From contig CAVPWE010000003.1 of NCBI GenBank assembly GCA_963709485.1, positions 124,001-188,000 on the forward strand: DNA of 64,000 bases, read 5' to 3'. Positions within the stretch are counted from its first letter, which is position 1, and every line of letters starts with the position of its first letter. The notes below the pieces were generated by a model. The model ran no database searches. It had not been told where the DNA came from and was given only the letters and a program-made list of their open reading frames with translations. Source of the DNA: JAXDBM01 sp963709485. GTDB taxonomy: Bacteria; Desulfobacterota; Syntrophia; Syntrophales; Fen-1087. The position numbers were made by a program, and so were the translations under genes. Below are positions 18,380 through 26,963 of the stretch, piece by piece.

Positions 18380-20287
18380 TTATCGGCAATCCTGATCGGT
18401 TGCGGCCGGGACGGCACTGTCATTCCCGTCGGGAAAGGGAATCGTCAAGTGATAGACCCCATATGCCATGCCGGCCTTCATGGGCAGGCCGGTTTTCTCG
18501 AACACCCGGATCATGGGCTTGTTGTCGGCCAGGATGTCGGCAGTAAAGCCGCCGATCCCGCGGTCCCCGGCAGTCCGGATGAGCAGGTCGAGCAGGAAGG
18601 AGGCGATTCCCCGCCCCTGATACCGCTCATCGACGACGAAGGCCGTATCGGCAAAGATCTTGTCATGCTGTCGCACATATCGACCTTCGGCGATGATTTT
18701 TTCGATGCCCGATTCCTCGATTGTCCCCACGATGGACAGGGTCCGCCGGTAATCCACATTGACGTATTCCTGCATCTTCTCATGGGGCATCGCCTGGATG
18801 GCGCTGAAATAGCGATAGTAGACCGCCTGATCGGAAAAGCGGTAGAAGAGCCTCCGCATGTCCTCCTCATCGGAGGGCCGGATCGCGCGGAAACGGACGC
18901 GAAGCCCCTCCTTGAAGGTATGTGCGCAGGCCAGATGTTCGGGATAGAGGCGGCCGGATTCGTCTATGTAAATCTGATCCGCGTAAAGCAGCCGGCTTTC
19001 CCTGGCCTGCCGGATCAGTTCGGCCCGGTCATCGGGATGGGCGATGTCGATCAGGGCCTGGGCCCGCTCCCGGACGGTGCGGCCGACCAGCGAGGCGATC
19101 CCGTAATCCGTGACGATCAGGTCAAGCGACTCGCGGTTGGTGAACTGGTTCGGATAGTCCGCCACGGAAACCAGGATGTTCGACCGGCCCTGCAGGTTCC
19201 GGCTCGGCAGGGCGACCATGGCCCGGCCTCCCCGCGAGTATTCCGCACCGGCAAAGAATTCCTGGGCCTGCCCGGGACTGCCGGTGACGTTGCCCCGGCC
19301 CATCTGCAGGGCCACATTGCCGGTCAGGTCCACCTTCCGCGCCGGGATCACGACGACCATTTTGTCGTTCAGGCTGATCCGCCGGCGGTCGGAAACGATA
19401 TCGATGCCCTGAAACTCCACCAGCGGATTCTGATCCAGCCACTTCATGAGCTCCGGCGTCCCCTGGGCGTAGGAGGTCAGGGACTTCCCCTGGAAATAGC
19501 CCTTCATTCGGTTGGTGACGGCGCCGCACTGCACGAGCTCCATCAGGGAGTCCGTGAAAAAGAAGGTGTGGACGCCCAGGTTCCGCTTCCGCCTGAGGTG
19601 GCGGCCCAGCGCTTCGAACAGGGGACCGTTGTAAAAGGAAATGCAGCTGCCGTCCTCGATCATCGCGGCGACATGGGCGGCCACCCGGTCCAGGGCGCTG
19701 TCCACGGGCCAGCGGGGGAAATAGATCGGCGGCTCCGTCGCCTCGACCAGGAAGTGGAACTGGTCGACATGGACGAAGGTGTTGCCCATCGTCCGGGGGG
19801 CCTGGCCGTTGATCTCCCCGACCACCAGGGCGGCTTTCTCCATGGCGTACTTGGCCGCGTCGACGGCCACGCCCAGGCTGGCATAGCCGGAAGCGTCGGG
19901 CGGCGTAATCTGCACGAACGCCGCGTCCACCCGGATGGCGCCCGATTCGACCAGCCGGGGGATGCGGGAGATTCGGCTGGGGATGAGATCGACGGAGCCG
20001 GACGTGATGGCGTCGCCGGCCATCCAGCCGGAGAAAAAGGTCTTCAGCCGGTATTTGCCGGCCGGGGATGTTTGATGGGAGGTCACGGCGTCGCCGAGGC
20101 TGACCAGCTGCAGGAGATCCAGGTCGTACAGGTTGGGGAGCGGGGAATTCATCAGATGCCGGATCAGGGTCCGGGGCTCCGCCACGCCCGTGCTCAGGAA
20201 AATGCTCATGCCGGGCTCGATCTTCTCCAGGACCTGTTCGGGCGAAACCCGTTTCTTCACCCAGGCCGGCAATGCACCCTCAGGCAT
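18380..20287 (-). CDS. CoA-transferase-like/GNAT fusion lacking the catalytic glutamate
   Basis: 635 residues, co-linear with the fusion at 11492-13432. A CoA-transferase-type region (residues about 1-450) is followed by a GNAT domain (about 470-625) with acetyl-CoA loop DERYQGRGIASFLL. The segment matching INSALEIDLTGQ of the paralogue reads IPARKVDLTGN here, so the catalytic glutamate is Lys318. The glycine-rich SGVGG loop is also changed. A normal Glu-thioester transferase mechanism therefore looks impossible; the protein may bind acyl-CoA as a sensor or support the GNAT domain. Its ATG overlaps the end of the nitroreductase gene by 8 bases. Confidence 0.8.
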   Translation of the reverse strand: MPEGALPAWVKKRVSPEQVLEKIEPGMSIFLSTGVAEPRTLIRHLMNSPLPNLYDLDLLQLVSLGDAVTSHQTSPAGKYRLKTFFSGWMAGDAITSGSVDLIPSRISRIPRLVESGAIRVDAAFVQITPPDASGYASLGVAVDAAKYAMEKAALVVGEINGQAPRTMGNTFVHVDQFHFLVEATEPPIYFPRWPVDSALDRVAAHVAAMIEDGSCISFYNGPLFEALGRHLRRKRNLGVHTFFFTDSLMELVQCGAVTNRMKGYFQGKSLTSYAQGTPELMKWLDQNPLVEFQGIDIVSDRRRISLNDKMVVVIPARKVDLTGNVALQMGRGNVTGSPGQAQEFFAGAEYSRGGRAMVALPSRNLQGRSNILVSVADYPNQFTNRESLDLIVTDYGIASLVGRTVRERAQALIDIAHPDDRAELIRQARESRLLYADQIYIDESGRLYPEHLACAHTFKEGLRVRFRAIRPSDEEDMRRLFYRFSDQAVYYRYFSAIQAMPHEKMQEYVNVDYRRTLSIVGTIEESGIEKIIAEGRYVRQHDKIFADTAFVVDERYQGRGIASFLLDLLIRTAGDRGIGGFTADILADNKPMIRVFEKTGLPMKAGMAYGVYHLTIPFPDGNDSAVPAATDQDCR

Positions 20288-20885
20288 GGATGTCCTCCCG
20301 AATGGCGAAGGATCCTTCCATGACGATATCGGACAATTTTTTCCGGTCTGAAGGGAACTCCCGCTCGCGGTATTGTTCCGGCAGCGACTCCCGCTTCCCG
20401 GGTTTCCCGATGGCCATCATCGCCTCGACCTGATAACCGTCGGGAATCTTCAAGAGCTCCCCGGCCCGGTCATAGTCGAATCCCTGCATGCCGTGCACCA
20501 CCAGGCCTTTCAGGGAACCCTGGAGCGCCAGATTTTCCCAGGCTGCCCCGGTGTCATAGCTGTGCGTCCTTGAGAATTTACCGTTGTGATCAAAGGACTT
20601 TTTCGAAACCACAACCGCCAGAGCCGCCGCCCGGACCGCCCAGACCCGGTTCAGTTCGGCGAGCAGGTCAAAAAACGGCGGCCAGTGGGGCGTGTCCCTC
20701 ATGGCGTAAACAAAACGCCAGGGCTGGTTGTTGTTGGCGCTGGGCGCCCACCGGGCGGCTTCGAACAGCGACAGCAACTCTTTCTTGCCGATGCCCTCGC
20801 CGGACATGGCACGGGGAGACCAGCGATTCAAAAAAACGGGGTCCACGTCATACTCCGGGTTCCTGAATTCACGAATGCTTTTCAT
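20280..20885 (-). CDS. Nitroreductase family FMN oxidoreductase
   Basis: About 201 residues from the ATG at 20885, preceded by GGAGGA; upstream in-frame codons lack a ribosome site. Family signatures are the FMN-phosphate-binding RWSPRAM near residue 20, the AARWAPSANNNQPWRF segment, GAAWENLALQG in the dimer interface, and a C-terminal GKPGKRESLPEQYR. Such enzymes reduce nitro groups, quinones or flavins with NAD(P)H in the cytoplasm; the physiological substrate is unknown. It is the first gene of a minus-strand pair with the degenerate CoA-transferase-GNAT protein, which it overlaps. Confidence 0.87.
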   Translation of the reverse strand: MKSIREFRNPEYDVDPVFLNRWSPRAMSGEGIGKKELLSLFEAARWAPSANNNQPWRFVYAMRDTPHWPPFFDLLAELNRVWAVRAAALAVVVSKKSFDHNGKFSRTHSYDTGAAWENLALQGSLKGLVVHGMQGFDYDRAGELLKIPDGYQVEAMMAIGKPGKRESLPEQYREREFPSDRKKLSDIVMEGSFAIREDIHA

Positions 20886-21078
20886 GGCGTTCCTCCTTCG
20901 GACGCTGGTACCATAACTTTCGCGACAATCGTTGTCAATCTCTTTGGAATGACGGGGAATATTTTCCTTCTGCGGGCGCAACCATTTTATTGTGCTGCGG
21001 GTGACAAATATGCTAAAGGAAAACCGGAAGGTTCAGACATCTTTTTTAGCAGCCCAACGAGGGAAAGGAGAGAGGAGC

Positions 21079-21492
21079 ATGAAGAAAAACCGATTCCGGA
21101 CATTCCTGCCAGTCGTTCTGTTCGTATGTGCAATGGCTGTCGCCTGTGCAACGACCCCCTCTGCGCAGCAGGGGGCGTACCCCGGCTTTAAGCTGGAAAT
21201 AAGCGAGCAGGCAAAAATCCATAATGAAACCGGTCTCGAATATGCCGACAAGGGATTGTATGCGGATGCTATCGAGGAATACAAGAAGGCGATCCACATC
21301 GCCCCGTCCTACACGGACGCCTACACCAATTGCAGCAGGGCCTATTACGCGATCGGTGAGAGCGATCTGTCGCTCTATTATATTCTGAAGCGTGACGACA
21401 TCATCACCCAGAAAGAGCGGGCGATCCGGGAGACGATGAGAGAGGATCAGCCGGTTCCGGCGGCCGTCGAACCGGTCCGGCAAGCGCCGTGA
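21079..21492 (+). CDS. TPR-containing lipoprotein
   Basis: 137 residues from the ATG at 21079, which follows a GGAGAGAGGAG purine stretch. A lipoprotein signal peptide runs from MKKNRF to a lipobox AVAC with Cys23 as the lipidated residue. Two TPR-like units follow (NETGLEYADKGLYADAIEEY and APSYTDAYTNCSRAYYAIGE). No enzymatic domain is seen; it probably holds protein partners at the inner or outer membrane. Its stop overlaps the GTG start of the next gene (GTGA), so it may work with that exported nitroreductase-like protein. Confidence 0.75.
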   Translation: MKKNRFRTFLPVVLFVCAMAVACATTPSAQQGAYPGFKLEISEQAKIHNETGLEYADKGLYADAIEEYKKAIHIAPSYTDAYTNCSRAYYAIGESDLSLYYILKRDDIITQKERAIRETMREDQPVPAAVEPVRQAP

Positions 21493-22157
21493 GACGTTTC
21501 ATGAAGATTGGAATCTTTTTGCCCGCCGCCCTTCTGGGCATATGGATTTGCCTCTCCGGCTCCCCCGCCTTCCCCGGTGATCTCAAGCCGATTCGCCTGA
21601 TGCCGATGCAGCTGGATACGGGGAGGCCCCTGATGCACGTTCTCAGGGAGAGAAAATCCGCCCGCGCCTTCAATCCGAAAAAGCTGCCGAACCGGGTCCT
21701 GTCGAACCTGCTCTGGGCGGCCAACGGGATCAATCGGCCGGGTTCGGGAGGGCGGACGGCTCCCTCGGCGATGAATCAGCAGGAAATCGACATCTATGTG
21801 GCCACTGCGGAGGGCCTTTATCTCTTTGATGCCCCGGCGCGTCAATTGACGCCGGTTGTAAGAGAGGATGTCCGCGGCCGGACGGGGCAGCAGGCCTATG
21901 TCGGGGAGGCGCCCGTCAATCTGATCTATGTGGCGGATTACGCGAAAATGGAAAGGACAAGCGCGGAGGACAGGGATTTCTACGCCGCCGCCGATGCGGG
22001 TTTTATCAGCCAGAATGTCTACCTCTACTGCGCATCCGAAGGCCTTGCCACCGTCGTCAGGGGCAGCATCGACCGGAACAGCCTCGCCGGCGTCATGAAG
22101 CTCCGGCCCGATCAGAAAATCATCCTTGCCCAATCCGTCGGATATCCGCGAAAATGA
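21489..22157 (+). CDS. Exported SagB/ThcOx-type nitroreductase-fold protein
   Basis: 222 residues from GTG 21489, coupled to the TPR lipoprotein; an ATG at 21501 is also possible. A signal peptide (about residues 5-30, ending SPAFPGD) directs export, unusual for an FMN oxidoreductase. The nitroreductase fold is shown by RKSARAFNPKKLPNRVLSNLLWAANGINRP-type sequence (residues about 53-83) and the C-terminal KIILAQSVGYPR. The TAPSAMNQQ segment corresponds to the FMN and substrate loop of SagB-like dehydrogenases. An FMN reductase working outside the cytoplasm would need an external electron donor. A redox or maturation role in the envelope is inference. Confidence 0.8.
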   Translation: MRRFMKIGIFLPAALLGIWICLSGSPAFPGDLKPIRLMPMQLDTGRPLMHVLRERKSARAFNPKKLPNRVLSNLLWAANGINRPGSGGRTAPSAMNQQEIDIYVATAEGLYLFDAPARQLTPVVREDVRGRTGQQAYVGEAPVNLIYVADYAKMERTSAEDRDFYAAADAGFISQNVYLYCASEGLATVVRGSIDRNSLAGVMKLRPDQKIILAQSVGYPRK

Positions 22158-22303
22158 TCGGAAGGGAGTTGTGGTGAAACTGGAGAAGCGAAGGGGCGGG
22201 CGATGAATCGAATGTTTCCCGCCAAGGGGATATTCGGATCGTTTCGGATCCGTGCTGTAGAGGTTTTCGAGAGACCCGGCGCCATGACTTCAGGAGGGAG
22301 ACG

Positions 22304-23605
22304 TTGATTCCAAGATATTCCCGGGAGAGGATGACTGCCGTCTGGAGCGCGGAGAACCGCTACCGGACATGGCTGGACATCGAGATCCGCGCCTGTGAAG
22401 CCCTGGCCCGGCGGGGGGAGATTCCCAAGGCGTCCCTCAGGAGGATCAAGGCCGGTGCGGGCTTCGATGTGGCGCGCATTGACGAAATCGAGAAGACGAC
22501 CAGGCATGACGTCATCGCCTTTCTCACCTCGGTGACAGAAAAGGTCGGCGAAGACGGCCGCTTCATCCACATGGGGCTCACTTCCTCCGACATCCTGGAC
22601 ACGTCCCTGGCGATTCTCCTGAAAGAGGCGGCGGATATCCTGATCGAAGACATGGACCGGCTTCTCGAAGTGCTGAAAAAGAAAGCCTTCGCCCACAAAA
22701 AGACGGTCATGATCGGCCGGTCCCACGGCATTCATGCGGAGCCGATCACCTTCGGCCTCAAGATGGCCCTGTGGCATCAGGAAATGCAGAGAAACCGGGA
22801 GCGGTTGATCCGGGCCAGGGAGACGGTCAGCTACGGGAAGATTGCGGGCGCCGTCGGGACGTTCTCCTTTGTGGATCCCGGCGTCGAGGCCTACGTCTGC
22901 CGGAAGCTGGGTCTGAAACCGGCGCCGGTGTCGTCCCAGATCGTGCAGCGGGACCGGCACGCGGAGTTTTTTTGCACGCTGGCCATCATCGCTTCGTCCA
23001 TCGACAAGTATGCCCAGGAAATCAGGCTTCTCCAGAGAACGGAGGTCCGGGAAGCGGAGGAATATTTTGCACCCGGTCAAAAAGGCTCTTCGGCCATGCC
23101 CCACAAGCGCAATCCGGTCCTTTCGGAGAATCTATCAGGCCTTTCCCGCCTCATGCGCGCTTATGCCCTGGCCGCACTCGAGAATGTCGCCCTCTGGCAT
23201 GAGCGCGATATCAGCCATTCCTCCGTGGAGCGGGTGATCGGTCCCGACGCAACCATTCTTCTGGATTTCATGCTGAACCGGTTCACGGGGATGATCGACC
23301 GGCTGGTGGTTTATCCGGACCGCATGCGGAGCAATCTGAACATGACGCACGGCGTTATCTTTTCGCAAATGGTGCTGTTGAAACTGATTGAGAAGGGGAT
23401 GTCCCGGGAGGCGGCCTATGCCGTCGTCCAGCGAAACGCCATGAGATCCTGGGAGCGGGGGATCGCGTTCAAGTCGCTGCTCCGGAAGGACAAGGAGGTC
23501 ATGCGCTGTCTGCTTGACCAGGATCTGGACCGCCTGTTCCGGGTGGAACATTTTCTGAAAAACGTCGATTTCATTTTTGACAGGGTGTTCCGGGAGCGGC
23601 AATAA
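22304..23605 (+). CDS. purB: Adenylosuccinate lyase
   Basis: 433 residues starting at TTG 22304, 7 bases after a GGAGGGAG ribosome site; the N-terminus MIPRYSRERM matches the family. It performs two fumarate eliminations in purine synthesis (SAICAR to AICAR and adenylosuccinate to AMP). Visible signatures are THMGLTSSDILDT-like sequence at residues 85-97 (here HMGLTSSDILDT), the catalytic His in GRSHGIHAEP, and the fumarase/ASL signature SSAMPHKRNPVLSENL. Full length with no anomaly. The preceding 145 bases contain no gene. Confidence 0.96.
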   Translation: MIPRYSRERMTAVWSAENRYRTWLDIEIRACEALARRGEIPKASLRRIKAGAGFDVARIDEIEKTTRHDVIAFLTSVTEKVGEDGRFIHMGLTSSDILDTSLAILLKEAADILIEDMDRLLEVLKKKAFAHKKTVMIGRSHGIHAEPITFGLKMALWHQEMQRNRERLIRARETVSYGKIAGAVGTFSFVDPGVEAYVCRKLGLKPAPVSSQIVQRDRHAEFFCTLAIIASSIDKYAQEIRLLQRTEVREAEEYFAPGQKGSSAMPHKRNPVLSENLSGLSRLMRAYALAALENVALWHERDISHSSVERVIGPDATILLDFMLNRFTGMIDRLVVYPDRMRSNLNMTHGVIFSQMVLLKLIEKGMSREAAYAVVQRNAMRSWERGIAFKSLLRKDKEVMRCLLDQDLDRLFRVEHFLKNVDFIFDRVFRERQ

Positions 23606-23762
23606 AAAAAGTGCTGTGCTTGTGGACACGGTCGCGGACGGTGATTTCCCGGTTCGGGACGAAGGTCATGATCCGTGCGATCCTGAAAAGCGCGGCCTTC
23701 GGAAAAGCCTGCCGGGGGGAACGGGAGCGGCGGCGGGGCCTTCGCGAAAGGCAGCGAGCCCG

Positions 23763-25421
23763 TCAGATGTTGACGTCCGTCGGGCCGTATGCGGCAGCAT
23801 GGCCCCTCTCGATGACCGTGTCCCGCAGCCAGTTGCGGTCGTCCTTTTCCGGATAATCGAGGTTGTAGTGCAGGCCGCGGCTTTCCTTTCTCATCCGTGC
23901 GCAGCGGATAATCAGCCGGGCCACGGTGGCGATGTTCCGCAACTCCAGCAGGTCCCGCGTGATGATGAAATTCCGGTAGTATTCGTCGATTTCCCGGAGG
24001 ATCATTTCAATTCGCCTTTCCGCGCGGTCCAGACGCTTGTTGGACCGGACGATCCCCACATAGTTGGACATGCACAGCCGGATTTCCTCCCAGTTGTGCG
24101 AAACCACGATGGACTCGTCGCTTTCCGTCGCGCCCCTGGGGTCCCAGGTGGGGATCGGAATGCGGTCGTCCGTGCTTTCCCGAAAGCGCTCCGCGATTTT
24201 TGAGAGGGCGCGATGGGAAAAGACCACCGCCTCCAGAAGCGAATTGCTGGCCAGCCGGTTGGCCCCGTGAAGGCCGGTGCAGGAGACCTCTCCGCAGGCG
24301 AACAGGCGTTCAATGGATGTTTCTCCGCAGGCGTTGACCGCTACCCCTCCGCACAGGTAATGGGCCGCCGGAACGACAGGGATGGGGTCCCTCGTCATGT
24401 CGATCCCGTATTTCAGACACTGGCGGTAGATGTTGGGGAACCGCTTGATGATGACATCCCGGTCTTTGTGACGGATGTCCAGCAGGACATAATCGTCCCC
24501 TGACTTTTTCAGCTCCTGGTCGATTGCCTTGGCCACGATATCCCTCGGGGCCAGGCTTTTCATGGGGTGATACCTTTCCATGAAGGTGCTGCCGCTTTTC
24601 AGCTTCAGGATTCCCCCCTCGCCCCGGACAGCTTCGCTGATCAAAAACGATTTGGCATCCGGGTGGTACAGGCAGGTCGGATGAAACTGCATGAACTCCA
24701 TGTTGGCGATCCGGGCGCCCGCCCGGTAGGCCATCGCGATCCCGTCGCCCGTGGCGATGTCGGGATTGGTCGTGATGAGGTAGACCTTGCCGGCCCCCCC
24801 GGTTGACAGGACGACGAACTTTGCCCGGAAGGTGCGGATTTCCCGGTGGTGAATATCCAGGACATAGGCCCCGAGGCACTGATCGGGTCCCGTTGTTTCC
24901 CGGGCGGCAAGGGCGGATTTCAGGATCAGGTCGATGGCAATGTGGTTTTCGTAGGTGGTGATGTTCGGCTGCAGCCGCGTTTTTTCGATCAGTGCCCGTT
25001 CGATTTCCCGGCCGGTGAGGTCTTTCGCGTGAAAAACGCGGCGTCGGGAATGTCCCCCCTCGCGACCGAGATCATAAACCGCAGAGTCCCCCTGCTCGGC
25101 CCGGGTGAATTCGACGCCCCATGCCACCAGTTCCGCGATCCGCGCGGGGCCTTCCGAGACGACGAACCGGACGACATCCTCATGGCAGAGGCCGTCCCCG
25201 CAGACCAGCGTGTCGGCGATGTGATCCTCGAAGGAGTCGCTGCGATCGTGAACGGCGGCAATGCCGCCCTGGGCGTAGTTGGTGTTCGATTCGAACTGCT
25301 CTTTCTTGGTGACGATCGCGACCGTGCCGAGTTCGGCGGCCCGGATCGCGAAGCTCAGGCCGGCAATGCCGCTGCCCAGCACCAGAAAGTCCGTGGCAAT
25401 CTCCATGGGCGCATCTTTCAA
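23763..25421 (-). CDS. nadB: L-aspartate oxidase
   Basis: 552 residues (ATG at 25421; Met6 at 25406 is an alternative). It oxidises L-aspartate to iminoaspartate, the first step of NAD synthesis, and can use fumarate as acceptor in anaerobes. Signatures are the FAD-binding VLGSGIAGLSFAI, the family segments NTNYAQGGIAAV and EGGHSRRRVFHAKD, the substrate loop MEFMQFHPT, and the C-terminal helical part ending RGLHYNLDYPEKD. It is divergent from tsaD with 78 bases between them, including an AT-rich TATATATAAG stretch that may serve as a promoter. No nadA or nadC is in the window. Confidence 0.95.
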   Translation of the reverse strand: MKDAPMEIATDFLVLGSGIAGLSFAIRAAELGTVAIVTKKEQFESNTNYAQGGIAAVHDRSDSFEDHIADTLVCGDGLCHEDVVRFVVSEGPARIAELVAWGVEFTRAEQGDSAVYDLGREGGHSRRRVFHAKDLTGREIERALIEKTRLQPNITTYENHIAIDLILKSALAARETTGPDQCLGAYVLDIHHREIRTFRAKFVVLSTGGAGKVYLITTNPDIATGDGIAMAYRAGARIANMEFMQFHPTCLYHPDAKSFLISEAVRGEGGILKLKSGSTFMERYHPMKSLAPRDIVAKAIDQELKKSGDDYVLLDIRHKDRDVIIKRFPNIYRQCLKYGIDMTRDPIPVVPAAHYLCGGVAVNACGETSIERLFACGEVSCTGLHGANRLASNSLLEAVVFSHRALSKIAERFRESTDDRIPIPTWDPRGATESDESIVVSHNWEEIRLCMSNYVGIVRSNKRLDRAERRIEMILREIDEYYRNFIITRDLLELRNIATVARLIIRCARMRKESRGLHYNLDYPEKDDRNWLRDTVIERGHAAAYGPTDVNI

Positions 25422-25499
25422 AAGCGTATTTACAAATCTCGAAGGCTCTTATATATACATTCCGTTTTTTTGTAAAAGGAAAAGGAAAAGAGGACAGCG

Positions 25500-26963
25500 A
25501 TGCTGGTTTTGGGGATTGAATCATCCTGCGACGAGACGGCGGCCGCCGTGGTGCGCGACGGGGAAGCGCTTCTGTCCAACGTCATCGCCTCGCAGATCGG
25601 GATCCACAGCCGGTACGGCGGCATCGTGCCGGAGATCGCATCCCGCAAGCATATCGAGGCCGTTGTTCCGGTCATCCTTCAGGCTCTCGACGATGCAGGC
25701 GTTGCCCTGAACGACATCCAGGGGGTCGCCGCGACCCGGGGCCCCGGACTGGTCGGGTCCCTGCTGGTGGGACTGTCCACGGCCAAGGCGATGGCCTTTG
25801 CGGGCGGCATACCCTTCGTCGGGGTGAATCATCTGGAGGGTCACGTCGCGTCGGTTTTCCTGACCGGAAAAAAACCGGACTTCCCCTTCGTCGCGCTCGT
25901 GGTGTCCGGCGGTCACACCAATGTTTATCTGGTGAGGGGCTTCCAGGATTTTACGATACTGGGGCAGACCCGCGACGACGCGGCCGGCGAGGCCTTCGAC
26001 AAAGCGGCGAAACTCCTGGACATCGGTTACCCCGGAGGCGTCGTGATCGACCGGATGGCAAAAGAAGGGGACCGCAACCGGATCCTTTTTCCCCGGGCCA
26101 TGAAGGAGAGCCCCGATTTCAGCTTCAGCGGCGTCAAGACGTCGCTGCTGACGATGCTGAAAAAGAGGGGCCGCCCGTTTACGGCGGAGGAGCTGCCCCA
26201 TGTCGTCGCGGGCTATCAGGAGGCGATCGTGGAGGTCCTGGTGGAAAAGACGCTCGCGGCGGCGCAGCGGGCCGGTGCGTCGCGGGTGGTGGTCTGCGGA
26301 GGCGTCGCGGCCAACAGCCGGCTGCGGGAGAAGTTCCTTGAAGAGGGGCATTCACGCGGCTTCGAGGTATTCATTCCGCCGATGGTCCTGTGTACGGACA
26401 ACGCCGCGATGATCGCCGTCGTCGGCGATCATCTGCTGCGGCAGGGCAGGCGGGATTCCCTGGATCTCAACGCAGTTTCCCGCTGGCCGCCGGACTCGTT
26501 GGCCAGGGGATCGTCGATGCTGAAAAGACGCATTCAGAGGTTTCACGACCGCTTTATCAGCCTGAAGGGCGAACCCCGATCCATCGCTATGGGAATGGCG
26601 GTCGGTGTTTTTGTCGGCGTGACCCCCACCATCCCTTTTCACACCGCCCTGATCATCCTGTTCGGCCTGATCTGGAAGCACAACCTGACATCCGCCTATC
26701 TGGGTTCCTGGCTGATCTCCAACCCGGTCACGATTCCCCTTTTTTATTTCGGGCAGTATGAACTGGGCCGGTATCTCCTCGGCATGAATCCCGGCGGACT
26801 GACCCTGGCGAATCACTCGATCCAAAGCGTTTTCAGCATGGGATGGCACATTCTGCTGCCGCTTCTGACGGGCGGTCTGATCATGGCGCCGCTCTTTGCC
26901 GTTCCGGCCTACTTCATCACGTACCGGGTTCTCCTGACCCTGAGAAAAAGAAACCGGACATGA
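25500..26963 (+). CDS. tsaD: TsaD tRNA threonylcarbamoyltransferase fused in frame to a DUF2062 membrane domain
   Basis: A 487-residue reading frame. Residues 1 to about 335 are a complete TsaD, which transfers threonylcarbamoyl to A37 of ANN-decoding tRNAs; it shows GIESSCDETAAAVV, the metal-binding HLEGH, the nucleotide loop VSGGHTNVYL and LDLNAVSRWP at the usual C-terminus. Normally the protein stops there. Here the frame continues into a DUF2062 domain (about 345-485) with amphipathic helices, VFVGVTPTIPFHTA and SNPVTIPLFYFGQYE, predicted to be membrane-embedded. An internal ATG (26517) preceded by AGGGGA could also start DUF2062 separately. The stop overlaps the rsmA start (ATGA). Confidence 0.9.
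   Translation: MLVLGIESSCDETAAAVVRDGEALLSNVIASQIGIHSRYGGIVPEIASRKHIEAVVPVILQALDDAGVALNDIQGVAATRGPGLVGSLLVGLSTAKAMAFAGGIPFVGVNHLEGHVASVFLTGKKPDFPFVALVVSGGHTNVYLVRGFQDFTILGQTRDDAAGEAFDKAAKLLDIGYPGGVVIDRMAKEGDRNRILFPRAMKESPDFSFSGVKTSLLTMLKKRGRPFTAEELPHVVAGYQEAIVEVLVEKTLAAAQRAGASRVVVCGGVAANSRLREKFLEEGHSRGFEVFIPPMVLCTDNAAMIAVVGDHLLRQGRRDSLDLNAVSRWPPDSLARGSSMLKRRIQRFHDRFISLKGEPRSIAMGMAVGVFVGVTPTIPFHTALIILFGLIWKHNLTSAYLGSWLISNPVTIPLFYFGQYELGRYLLGMNPGGLTLANHSIQSVFSMGWHILLPLLTGGLIMAPLFAVPAYFITYRVLLTLRKRNRT

Noticed and set aside
18314..20323. A long open frame on the plus strand opposite the second CoA-transferase-GNAT gene
   Set aside because: It mirrors the codon structure of the minus-strand gene in GC-rich DNA, has no recognisable domain and has no ribosome site.
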